From Jaapia argillacea MUCL 33604 (Eukaryota > Basidiomycota > Agaricomycetes > Jaapiales > Jaapiaceae), in contig KL197712.1 in assembly GCA_000697665.1 (NCBI GenBank), forward strand, positions 1,033,468 through 1,097,467: 64,000 nucleotides of DNA, in the 5' to 3' direction. The translations under genes and the position numbers were made by a program. The notes below the pieces were generated by a model. That model searched no databases and was not told the DNA's origin. It worked only from the letters and a program-made list of their open reading frames with translations. Numbering within the stretch: the first letter of the stretch is position 1; each line of letters starts with the position of its first letter. Positions 36,650 to 47,725 of this stretch are shown here, piece by piece.

Positions 36650-39600
36650 ATGCCATCGTTAAAACAGAAAACGCAGGTCAAGACGGCCAAAGGCTTCGTC
36701 AAAGGCGTCAAGAACAGCTTCAGACACATAAAACAAATTCTACAAAATATTGACCACCAGCCCCATGCGCGTATCACCAGCAATCCATCCTCCACCGCCA
36801 GCGCGCTCGTCGGTGCTGTCAGCTCGGTCGCTGTCGCTCCTTTGACCCATCCCTCCTCGCCTCGGTCCAGGGCAAGCAGTGACACGATGGCCAAGAGTGT
36901 CGCATCCGGTGATGCTCACGTCGTCGCCAAGCTTGGCCATGAAGATGGCCGCCTTTCGGAGCACACGAGATCCTCTTCGTATTCAACAGCTCACACGGCT
37001 GTCATGGACGATGAAGGTCCGGGTTCAGTCCGACCGCCACTCTCACCCTCGTCTGAAGGTTCGCACCTTTCTTCTCATCACCTGCCTGGCGATGCAGATC
37101 CATCACTGCACGCGTCAGCTTTGGGAAGTGAAGGTCACTCCACGTCTCGACCACTCTCACCCATCGCGTCGGAGAAGTCGGTGAAGGAGGACGGGCCTTC
37201 CGAGGGAGCTGTTGCGCAAGGCGCCAGCTCGGTGGTGGGGGTAGAATCAGGTACAGAGTCGGTTCCTCCCACTGAGGATCATTCATCCCAGGAGGATCTC
37301 TCGGAAACGCTGGTCGAAGAGTCCATGGTTTTGCCATCCCACTCCGCCAATTATCCCGTCCACCCATACGCAGTTCAGGAAGCTGTTGTGGCTGACGATG
37401 GTGAGACAGTCGAATCGGTCTCATCATTGCCCCCGATTCACGATGATTCATCTGCATCATGGCTGGACTTTTCTTCAGAGACACCCTCTGAAACTCAGAC
37501 CATCAATGAAGAGAGCTTGGTGCCGGAGCCTACCATCGCTGTTGAACCTTCCTTGGCTGTGGAGGAGAGCCCGATCAGTCAGGCGTCTGAAACTGCGACA
37601 GAGTCGCCTTGTCTGGTTGACAGCTCCTCCGTACACTCGCATTCGATGTCAGATACTGACACATTAGAGGCCGAGGGTGTGGTGGTTCCAAGTGCGGTGG
37701 TGATGGGTAGTGAGGAGGTCGTGCAGGGTTCATCCGAGGCAGTTGAGGAAGTTCCAGTCGTGGGTGAGGTCACTGATGAGGAACTCTCGGTTTTGCCTGA
37801 TATTGCTGGGATGTCGGCTGAGGGGGAGAGGGAGGGTGGGGAGGTTGAGGAGAGCGCGACTACAGAACATTCTTTGGACGGGGATTCAGTAGAGGTCAAG
37901 GCCGAACCTGTCGCGGCTGTATCAGACGGTCCAGTGGAGGAGATAGCGGAGGAGGCGGCTGCCGTCCCGCAATCACCGGACCTTACATCCGACGTGGTTC
38001 CGGCGGAGCCCGAACCCATGGTCGAGGCTCCGGCCTCTGTTGTTGTGGCAGACCATCCTGATTCAATCGTTGCACAAGCACCACCACCTTCAGATTCTCA
38101 ATCTTTATCACATCCTGAGCTCGAGCTCGAGCTCCCTCATTCTTTGTCAACTCCATCATCTTCATCTCCAGTACTTCACTCATCCACATCCGAGACGACG
38201 ACAAACGAACCTATGGCGACTGCGGCAAGCCCTCCACCTGTGTTGGTTGAACCTCCGGTGCCCGACCCTTTCCTTGTCGACGATTTGGAAGATCAGTCGA
38301 CACCACTTCCACTCGAAGTCACCGACTCTCGACAGTCTGTCGTTGCTGCCGAGGAAATATCCTTAGCGCCCACGTCTTCCTCACTTCCATCGTCACCGTC
38401 GCCGTCACCTGCCGTCGAATTCCCATCAATTGACATGAACAAATCAGTTCCGCCCACGCCAGCCGACGTTTCGGATGACGACGAGGACGAGGACGAAGTT
38501 CCAGAAATTTACGTCCCCGCGCTCACTCATCCCACCATGTTCTTACCCATTCCCAATGTACGCCCAACTTCATTCGGTCATCTAAATTGGTGGTTATCAC
38601 ACGGACGCTCATCATCATCGCCGTCAATGTATTCTTATTCTTCCCGTCCCCGTGTTTTATCGATGTAAAATTCTCTTGTAGACCGTCGACCCATTGACTA
38701 CGCTATTGGCAAAATATATATCTGATCCTAGCCAAAGACCTGTGAGGGACCTGAGTGGAGATTGGCAAGGACGTGACTTTCATTCGTTGGTAGTGAGTAC
38801 TTGATAAGTCTCTTTCCTGACTTGAGTGCAGATGGGTAATATTGGTACGTTCGATGTAGATGACCAACAGTTGGCGTGCCCTGGCGCAGATGGCCAGAGA
38901 CCGTATCGTCGCAACAGACCCAGAAGACCTCCCTCTGGTCTTGAGCGTAAGTCGTCCGTGCCCTTCATCTTCCGCCCTCCCGGATCAATAACTGGACCAT
39001 CCTCCGAAAGTTATGGTACCTCCGTCTCTCCTCCCTGGCCCGCCTCCGCCTCACCAACCAAACCTTGGGAGAAATGAACAACCTCTTCTCCGTCATCGGC
39101 TCAATTCAGAACCCTCTCGCGCGCGAATACCTCTTCGACAAGTACATGCCGTTTGAGCTTGAGGTGATGCGAGCGAGGAGCATCTACTGGGCAGGGGACC
39201 AGGTCCCTGCAACCGAGCGCAACATGGGGTACCTTGATGCCCTCTATGCTTTGGTCCACAAGTGCAAACGGAGGGCCAGGGAAGTGAGTAAACGGAGAGA
39301 GGGGAGGAAAACCGAAGAGGTCATGTCGGTCAATGACGAGAAGGAGATGTGGGTAGAAAGGGGAGCCAGAGTATGCTTGATCATCGCATCTCAGTTGGTT
39401 GAGATGAAGGTGGGCCTCCGCTCCTCCACCTGGTTGTCACGAGCTTGTTGACGAACATCCCGTGTTAGGACTACGCCGCCGCAACCAAGCTGCTGCTACC
39501 GCTCCTCAAATCCTCGTCCCAACCTTCACCCGAGCTTCGATCAGCTATTGCAAAAATATACCTTCAATCCGGCCAAGTATCCATTGCCTCGCAACATTTT

Positions 39601-40167
39601 GCAATCGTGGAAGCCGACCCGGATGCAAATGAAAATCTGAAAGACATGAACGCCTCTCTTCTGGCGGCTGCAGAGGGCGACTGGGCAAAGGTCGCTGAAG
39701 CTCTTCAACACATACTGGCCAGAGATCCTGAGAACTTTGCGGTTCGTGGTCGTCCCTTTTCATTCACGAACAACAGCAAACTTCGTAACTCCAGGCCGTC
39801 AACAACCTATCTGTCGCATTGCTGAGTCAAGGGCGACTGAAAGAGGCGAGTCGTTTGTAGAGTTTACCTAGCAGTAAACTGATGACCATCGCGTGTGCCA
39901 CAGGGGATTGAAGTCTTGGAAGCCGCCCTGCAGGTCTCTCCTTCATCCGTGGTAGTGGCCGAACCATTCCTCTTTAACCTCTGTGTGTTTCGTTTCACGA
40001 ATATCCCCTTTCACATCGTTGCGTGTCTGACTCATTCCCTATCAGCCACTCTGTACGAGCTCCGGTCAGCCACAGCCGCCGACAAAAAAAGAAATCTGCT
40101 CATCGAAGTGGCGAAATGGAGTGGAGATGGGCTCAAGACAGCTTGTCTGAAGATGCCGTCCAATTAA
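36650..40167 (+). CDS. TRAPPC12-like TPR protein of the TRAPP complex
   Basis: Predicted 1009 residues. Exons: 36650-38557, 38682-38792, 38860-38946, 39011-39409, 39469-39741, 39795-39845, 39904-39982, 40046-40167. The first exon encodes ~636 residues that are mostly disordered and acidic (Ser/Glu/Val/Pro), with a short basic start (KTAKGFVKGVKNSF). The conserved part begins at the end of exon 1 (VPALTHPTMFLPIPN) and continues VDPLTTLLAKYI. It runs through TPR-like helices (MNNLFSVIGSI, MGYLDALYALVHKC, AAVNNLSVALLSQG) to the conserved end DKKRNLLIEVAKWSGDGLK. Family knowledge: TRAPPC12 acts in TRAPPIII membrane trafficking and mitosis. One intron (39846-39903) uses a GC donor (GAG|GCGAGT). 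The gene converges with kar9. Confidence 0.88.
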
Positions 40168-40310
40168 ATGTCTCACATTCCATAACCCGTAGATATGGAA
40201 GTTCGTAAGGAATGGTTTAAGTACACTGGGACGACGGAATGAGTGTGATGTATATTGAATATGTTGATGCGATGTATGATATATGCGATGAAAACGAATG
40301 GACAAACATG

Positions 40311-43164
40311 TTAGAGCCCTGCCTGCCTATTTAGCATGTATAAATGTAAATCCTGCCAACCTGCATCGCGAATGAGTCTTGCAAAACGTGATAAGAATAT
40401 AGGAGAGACGTACCTCCGCCGACACGACACATGACCTTCTTGGTGGTCGCATGTGAGCCGGGTCTCGTCATAGTCGCCAAGCGAACGTTGACAACCTTCC
40501 TAGCGAGAGCATTTGTGAATGCATAAATGGCTTTAATCTCCTCGCCCTCCTTCGGAACTGTGCGCGCTGGTGGATCAATGCGTTCAACTAGCAATCCGTG
40601 CGGTATTGAATTGACGATAGAAGCGACCTCAGCTTCCAGAGGATCCTTAGGGTTGCTGGGCACATAAAGGTAGACTGGGTTCTGGTCCACTGCTGGGTCG
40701 GGGCCAGCTGTTCTCGAGGACGGCCGTGAAACCGGCGTTCGCGGCATGGTGGAGTCCTTGAAGCTGGAGGGAGGCATCTTATGCAACACGGACGGGCGTG
40801 GAGTGGGAGCCGCCATTCGAGCAATTTGTTGAGCTCGTTCGCGGAGCGATGATTCGGGTGTCTGAGCTCGGAGTGCAGATGATCTGAATGACATTGAACT
40901 GCCAGGGCGATAGTCAGACATTGCGGTCCCCGGCCTAGAAGGTGTGGAGACCTGGAAACTGGGTAAAGGTATCATAGAACGGCTTGGAGGCCGAGGTGCG
41001 GGTATGTGAGTTCCATTTGGCGTCTGGGACCGTTGTGATGATATGCTGCTGAATGATGTGGAAGTGGAAGGACCAGGTGAAAAGGCACGTTGCATAAGAG
41101 TGGTTGGATTGTCTTCATCATCCCAGTCATCATCGGAAGATGAAGGGGATGTCGACTTCTTCGGGGCGGGAATCTGGCTTGGGGTCTTGGGGCGAGAACG
41201 AGGACTGGAAACCGACAGCCGAGAGTCCTGAGATCTCGAAGGTGGACGGAAGAAAGGCATTGGAGGGATGGAGGGATTGGATGATGGTGCGGTGGATATG
41301 GAAGAAGTCACTGGTGACCAGGGACGAGATGACCCCATTGAACTTCTTGACAGACTCCGCTTGTACGGCGAACCGTTGGCAGAAGTAGGAGGTGGGCCAC
41401 CAGGAGGACCATACAAGCCTGCAGCGGAAGGGCGGCGAGACTTCAGAGTCGCGGGCCTCTCCGGTGGTTCGACCTTCGTCGAACTGTTCCACACAGGTCG
41501 ATTACCCTTCATAGTCAAGTTCGTATCTGGAAGCTTCTTGGGAGAAGACTCCGGCGTCAGACTCTGACTGTACTTGTGACTAGGGCGATCAGGGGTTGCC
41601 GGTGACATGGGTGATATGGGAGTCGGAGGCACAATGCGGAAAGGGAACATGGAGGATCTGTGTCGGAGTGTCTGCGTGGGTTCAGATGACGGTGTTCGTG
41701 TTGGATGTTTAGGTCCCGAAGGTGTATTGTTGGTCGAGATGGGTGGTGCCTTCTTCTCCGATCTGCCCGTCAACTTCTTTGCAAAGCGACGGAAAGGTGA
41801 AACGGATTCCGATAACTGACTCGCCGCACTGGGTGCTCGACTCTTCATCATCGGTGGACTGGCCAAATATCCATTGTGAGTGGATTTGGAAGCATTGCTA
41901 GACCCGCTTTCGCTCGGTGCGAGATCGGGGCTTAGTAGTATTTGGCGGGTGCCTTCCATTTCCAACTCCGTTTGAGTTATTCGATCTCGCAGGTTCCGCC
42001 AACGTTGATTGCATTCGGCGTGTCGCCTTAGACACTCGCCGTTCTTAGTGACACGATCCTGGACACCCTTGTCGATGATCGAGAGGACCTTGGTTGTCGC
42101 AGGCATGTAGTGCCTGGCGGATGTTATTGATGAGAGATGGACACAAATATGCTCGATGAACCTACTTCTTCTTTGCTTCAAATGCGTCCAGAAGCTGGGT
42201 GAAGCTTTCCATGTTCACGGGCAACTTTGGAGTGATGGGGGATGGTGAATCGTCGTGACCGCGTCGGTGAACTTGCCATATGAAGTGCTTTGCAGGGTAT
42301 CAGACCTCAGAAAGTCTTTCACCGTTCAGGAGTACTCACTTGGCATCGGTTCACAGCCTTCTCTAAGCTAGTCATCATCCCTTCAGCCTGCTCTGTTGCC
42401 GTCCGGAATACGGTCAACCACTTGTCCTCTTTCAACTCTTCTCGCAAAACATCACTCTCACTCTGCACTCCCTCCCACTCTACCAACAACGCCGCGTGTT
42501 TCCGTAAAAGCCCTGCGTTCTCGTTGTCCGCTCCGTTGGTACCTGGTTGTGTCGGTGTCTTTTCGGCTTGCAAAAGAGGTTCGAGGGTTTCACTGACTGA
42601 TTTGATACCCTGAGCAACCGACTCTAGCCGCTCGTCAAGATTAATCAGGGCTTGGTCGATGACACCGGTGGCATGGGAAACATCGCCAGATGACTGGGTT
42701 TGATGTCGAAGTTCTTGAATCTCTGTGGAAAGTTGAGCAAATACAAGAGGATACAGGCGCGTCAACCGTACCAAAGATACGCGTTTGAATATCTGATATG
42801 CTGTATGACAATTCAGTGATTCGGGACGAAACTGCCAGAAGTTGCAGATCCCTGATACGAAGGTCAGAAAGTCATAAAATCACGGGTGTTATCTGCTCAC
42901 TCTTGGCTCTTCCGACTTGGATGCCCTGATAAAGATGGTCTGGCTGTTATGGTGACATTCTCTATCAAGGAGTGTCACATTAAACGAAATCCGACATCCA
43001 GAATTGGGGTAACTACCTTCGTCATCTGTGTTCAGAGACCACTTGGACGATGACGCTGAAGACCCTCCGCTTGAACCTGAGGGAGAAGGTGGAATCTGAA
43101 GACTATGTTGTGATGACGAGCTTAAGCTACTGCGAGATGATGATGCACTGCGAATTGAGACCAT
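40311..43164 (-). CDS. kar9: Kar9-type microtubule/spindle orientation protein with C-terminal GAR-like segment
   Basis: Predicted 835 residues. Exons on the minus strand: 43164-43017, 42925-42901, 42851-42772, 42722-42340, 42287-42166, 42113-40414, 40360-40311. A short Ser-rich start is followed by the helical KAR9 region (ELSYSISDIQTRIFEIQELR, VFRTATEQAEGMM, FIWQVHRRGHDDSPSPITP, NMESFTQLLDAFEAKK). Next is a ~400-residue Ser/Pro/Arg-rich linker with S-R-P repeats. The end (ERIDPPARTVPKEG...KKVMCRVGGGWQDLHLYMLNR) resembles a GAR/Gas2 microtubule-binding domain. Its VGGG|WQDL motif is restored only by splicing the last intron. Exon 2 is a 25-nt micro-exon required by phase. Family knowledge: Kar9 links Bim1/EB1 on microtubule plus ends to myosin V. 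Confidence 0.87.
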
Positions 43165-43573
43165 GACAGGAGAAAAGACAGAGAGGAACGCGACGATAGC
43201 AAAAACGAATGCGAGAGAGATGCGAGGACAATGAGACCTTTGAGTTTGAGCCTGAGAAACACAAGAAAGATGATCCGTTTGTCGTTGCGGTGATCAGCCG
43301 AGGGTATAGGGGACGAAACCCAGAGACGACGCGACAGCTCCTACTGACTGTAGAACACCAGCCAAGTTTAGAGGAACGGGACCAGAATAAGGGCGGTGGA
43401 CGTCGGAGGCGACGACGACCGACAGCGAGTACCACTCTGCGCCAGGACCCCGGAATTGGACCGTGGGCCATGTGCTCACTTATGTTTCTCCGTATGTTTT
43501 TCCTTTCCATAATACGAGTTTCATAAGCAAAAGGCAACACTGCATTGCAAGTAAGTAGGGGGAGCAAGTGTAT
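43165..43573. other. Spacer between clr2 and kar9
   Basis: About 410 bp between the stop of clr2 (43574) and the start of kar9 (43164), both on the minus strand. It should hold the kar9 promoter and the clr2 3' flank. No other feature was recognised. Confidence 0.5.
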
Positions 43574-46205
43574 CTACATTTCCATAGCAATCATACTTTG
43601 TGCTTCCGCCAGTTTCCTCTGCCAATGGTCAAAGAGGCCCGATCTCGCCTCACCGTCTGCATCTCTCAACATCGCCTGTCTGTTCGTCTTCCACCTGGTC
43701 GGATCCACGCAATTAAGAAAGCCAGGTAGCAATCCATCTAAGCTCCATAAATGGTTCGAATCCTCAAGGGAGCCGCGCTCGTCAGATAGGGATCTCGTAA
43801 TTTCTTCACGGAGAAGTGGATGGAAGAGTAAGTTTGGATAGTATCGTCCGCTGATGAGGGAAATAGAGACGACGACCTCGTGCCCGGGAGCAAGTATGGG
43901 TCTGAATTTGAAACCACGAGGAGGATCAGGTAATGGGAAGGTTGTCGTCAAGAGGGGATGCGAGAGCTGATCGTTCGATGAAGGTTGCCGGACCACGGAG
44001 GTAGAGGACAACGTTTCCGCCATCATAGAAGAAGCGGTATCAGCGACGGCGACCGACGGATCAGGATTGGGCAGTGGTTTCGGTTTCAGGGGCGAAGGCC
44101 CCGGTAGAAAGGCAGGACCCGACTCTTTCGACTGGGTCATGAGCAACGAAGGATTGATAGTCCCAGCTTGACTGATCGGTATCGAGTCAAAGTCGTCGAT
44201 CTGCCTCTCCTTACCTTTCCCCTTGCTTCTCACGTTCTGATCCTCTTCCCAATCCTCATCCACAAGCTCATACAATACCCCACAAGCTCTCGTTTCCCTC
44301 TTGACCCCACCGTCCTCCCTCGGTATCTCCACAATAAAGACTCCATCCAATCTCATAAAGACACCTCTTCCCCCAGCCCCCTCCTTACTATGTTCCGCAT
44401 CAGCATCAAAGTCGGCGTCCAAATCCATTCCATCGTTCTCCAGGCCTTCAATAGGTGAACTTCCAAGACCTAGGTCCCTGGATGTCATGGCAGAAAGCGA
44501 CGGCCCCGCCGGCGGATAAATGTTAGGCGCACCCCCAGGTGCAATCTGCCGCCGAGCAAGCTTTAATCGCACAAGTTCATCCGTCCAAATGCGCTCGGCA
44601 CCCCACCACAATCCTTGATACCGGATCTGAGTCCCATTCTCCGGAGTTCGTCCAAGGATAGAAGTGGTCAAACCAGCCAACTCTCGAGACATAGCGGCAT
44701 TGGCACCTGTGGCCGCACCATTTCTAGCCATTGATGTAGAAATCGCGTCTGCGAGATTCGTCGTGAAAGAAGAGTCCTTCTGGGGAGCGGAAGACGTCGA
44801 TTGTTCTGGAGGTGACATGGTCATCTTGAACTCCCACTCGTCTGTAGGTGTCCAAAACCCTGCAAGACTGGCAGCGATTTGCAACGCAAGCGAAAAGGGT
44901 GCCACTGCGTCCTCGAACCTCGCTCCTGTCTTCGCACCCGTGCTGGTCCCTACAGCGGTATCGGAACCCTGAGCGCACCAAGGATTGAACCCACTAATCT
45001 GCTCTGGAGAGATATCCATCTGCTCGACGGGATGTCGGTTGAGAGCTTCAATGAGAGTAGTAGAGGGCGCGTGGGCTTGATATGGGAGGACTCGTGTATC
45101 AGGGAGGAAACAAGTGAAAGCAACTCCAATCAACTTCATCTTGTAAACAGTCCACTGTCGAACTGTCCAAGATGGTGCACCATCATGACTTCGACCCGCT
45201 AGGGATTCATCGAGGGTCGGAGGGGTAGTTTCACTCTTCAGCGTCACATCTTCAACGATTCCAGGCCAAAAGCGTATACTCGACTCCTCCTTTGGTCCTT
45301 CGATTGGCCGTTCGAGCGCACACCACAGAATCTCTCCCATCCTAAACAACCTCTTGATCTCGAAACCCGCACTCGAAAACGCAGCTCGTAGATCACTCGC
45401 TCTCTCCTTCGACATGGGATATTTTGGAGCGGCTTTCGGTTTAGGAGGCCTAGGCTGTCGACGAACAGCGGCATAGGGTTGATATGTACGAGTCGACTGC
45501 TCCCGAGGCTGAGGCTGGCGTTTGGGTCTCGTCTTTGAAGGGCGGGGACGGGCTGGTGAAGTTGCATTATTCGACGTGGCTACGGATGAGCTACGTCGCT
45601 GGGAGAGACCCATAGTATCGGAAACATCGCGCTGAGTCTTCTTGGCGCAGTACTTGCAGCCGCAGTTCGAACGATCCATAGTCTCATCTCTTATGAGCCA
45701 ATAAGCATGCGGGGCGAACTCGGGAGTAGAGCGAAATCGATTAACATGTATCGAGCCTACGCCAGATCCGAATGTAAGGCATAGCTGCCAACTGGTGTGT
45801 GTGTAGCTTACCGATGAGATATGGATCATGGCGTGGGTTGTCCATGTGGCCTTTGTTATGATCGTAGAATTGGTAGCCAGTGGGCCAATCTTTCAACACG
45901 TACGCTGGACCCTCTTCAACCAGCGCTCATTATCAGACTTGAGGCGAGAATCACTCAAATGTCAAGTCTTGCTTACCCGGCATGCCCAACAACTTGGCGA
46001 GGTGTTCACCAATATTACGCCTCCATCCAATACAGCTACCCTCGTCAATTGGACAAGGTCGCATGAAATTGACGTGATTTTCATTGTCAACGACTCGTGA
46101 AGTATTGTTCGGCCATCTTGAGGGGTCACCGTCTGATCGAGGGATCTCTATCCAGACTGGGTTGTCTGGAAGAACGTGTGCTCCTCCTAGGGTTCGTGGT
46201 GGCAT
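43574..46205 (-). CDS. clr2: Clr2-type transcription-silencing factor
   Basis: Predicted 837 residues. Exons on the minus strand: 46205-45977, 45913-45812, 45756-43574. The N-terminal Clr2 region reads NFMRPCPIDEGS...NIGEHLAKLLGMPG, then YVLKDWPTGYQFYDH, then GHMDNPRHDPYL. It is followed by RFRSTPEFAPHAYWL and a Cys cluster CGCKYCAKK, which is the usual order in fungal Clr2 proteins. The large last exon carries the BAH-like/MBT-like body (FRMGEILWCALERPIEGPKE, FWPGIVEDV) and a low-complexity linker. It ends with a conserved region containing FRPILAPGHEVVVSISLISG. In S. pombe, Clr2 is part of the SHREC deacetylase/remodeller complex in heterochromatin; nuclear chromatin silencing is the expected role here. 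The start at 46205 is the first ATG before the conserved region. Confidence 0.85.
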
Positions 46206-47725
46206 ATTTCAGCCCAGATGGTTCGTTTGTATCGATTGCTGGTGTCGGGGGAGCGGGGAAGGTGAATGGAGCGCTGAGCACAACGTTGTTCAAGCGTTCA
46301 AGTCGGCGCTCAGTGGGCTTCGGTGGCTGAAGCCTAACGGCAAACTTGCACAAACCCAGAGTCTATAAAATGCATCAAAATCCGAGAGTTTCCTGCGTTG
46401 TCTCTGTTTTCTCCGTCTGCTCAATGTCAGCCCGTTGACTTGAACTTGAAGTCTGATTATACGCATTCAGTATCCCCTTTTTGTGTCGAGCTTCGCTTTC
46501 CTGTGTCTCCCCTGCCGCGAATTATCTACGCCGTGTTTAGGACTTCCACACGACATAGGCGTTAAACCACACGGCTAGAATACCGTTTACTCGCTTGCTC
46601 TTGCAGATCGTCTGCCTTGCATTTTTTCGATGAGATGACGTTTTGATAGGGCTGGACAACTATTCTCGTACCCGTAGCACGTCGATTATAAGTATATCAT
46701 CAATGTTACGATGGAATGAAATGTGCCAAGAAATGTACCGTACGTTGAAATATACCCTCAATTGATTCAAGCCTTCCCCAAGCGCACAAGAGCTCCCCTT
46801 GTTTAACTCATTCCCTCTAGGCTTAGAGGGCAGATGGTGGACAGATGTCCTCAATGATTGGGTATGGGATGGCCATGGAGCAGATGAGGCTCGGGAAGGA
46901 TCTCAGACTATGATGACACAGAACAACGGTCCAAGGACATCCCACCAGAGGCAGAGTACGAGGGAATAATCCTGACACCACTTACCACCTGGCGGCGTTG
47001 GAGCCACATGCGCGCAGAGAACGACATGATGGGAGGCGTCATGCCCAAGTGATGATCTAGATTCCGTAAGCGATGTCTCGACTGAAGAGAAAACCAACAG
47101 AAAGATAAGGGTGAAGAATGGGTCAAGAAAGTATAGTAGAGGCGAAACATACGATGGGATCCCCAGCTTATATTTGTGCCCCTCTTTCGCGACAACATAT
47201 GCGCACAGCAGATCTAGGCATCAGATCAACAACTGGCTGACATAGTTTTGAATTTGTTCGGAGCGTTAGCTGAGGCCTGAAACCCGAAGGGCATACAAGT
47301 GATTACGGAGATCGGATTGCTCGCAGCTCGCAGCGGATGCGTTTCAATTGGCGTAGTCAGGAGATATGCTCTGGATATCCCAACGGGGATTCGAATATGG
47401 CCTGACAATCAGCGCTGAGGCAGCGGAAGCACATGAGGGAATCCAGACGGTTGGATATTCGGAGCAGGTGTAAAAGATATAAAGTTGATCACTACTGACC
47501 ACCGTGCGCGGAATTCGACGTTGAAATTGATCCGTCATCACCGTGACCAAGTCCTCATGGGACTTTGGGAAACTTGCTACGTCACTACTATCTCGCAGTT
47601 CTTCACATATAATAGGTACGAACACACATCTCACCCCTGCTGCGCCAAAAACAAATCCTCACGACGTTTCCTGAACAAGATTGTAATTTTGAAATTAATC
47701 GTACCAAGTTGAAAAGTTGAAAGAG
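46206..47725. other. Spacer of about 1.5 kb without a supportable gene
   Basis: It lies between the divergent starts of clr2 (minus) and the acyltransferase (plus). Several short minus-strand open frames with possible splice sites occur near 46,900-47,650. I could not assemble them into a credible protein. Both promoters must lie here. Confidence 0.45.
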
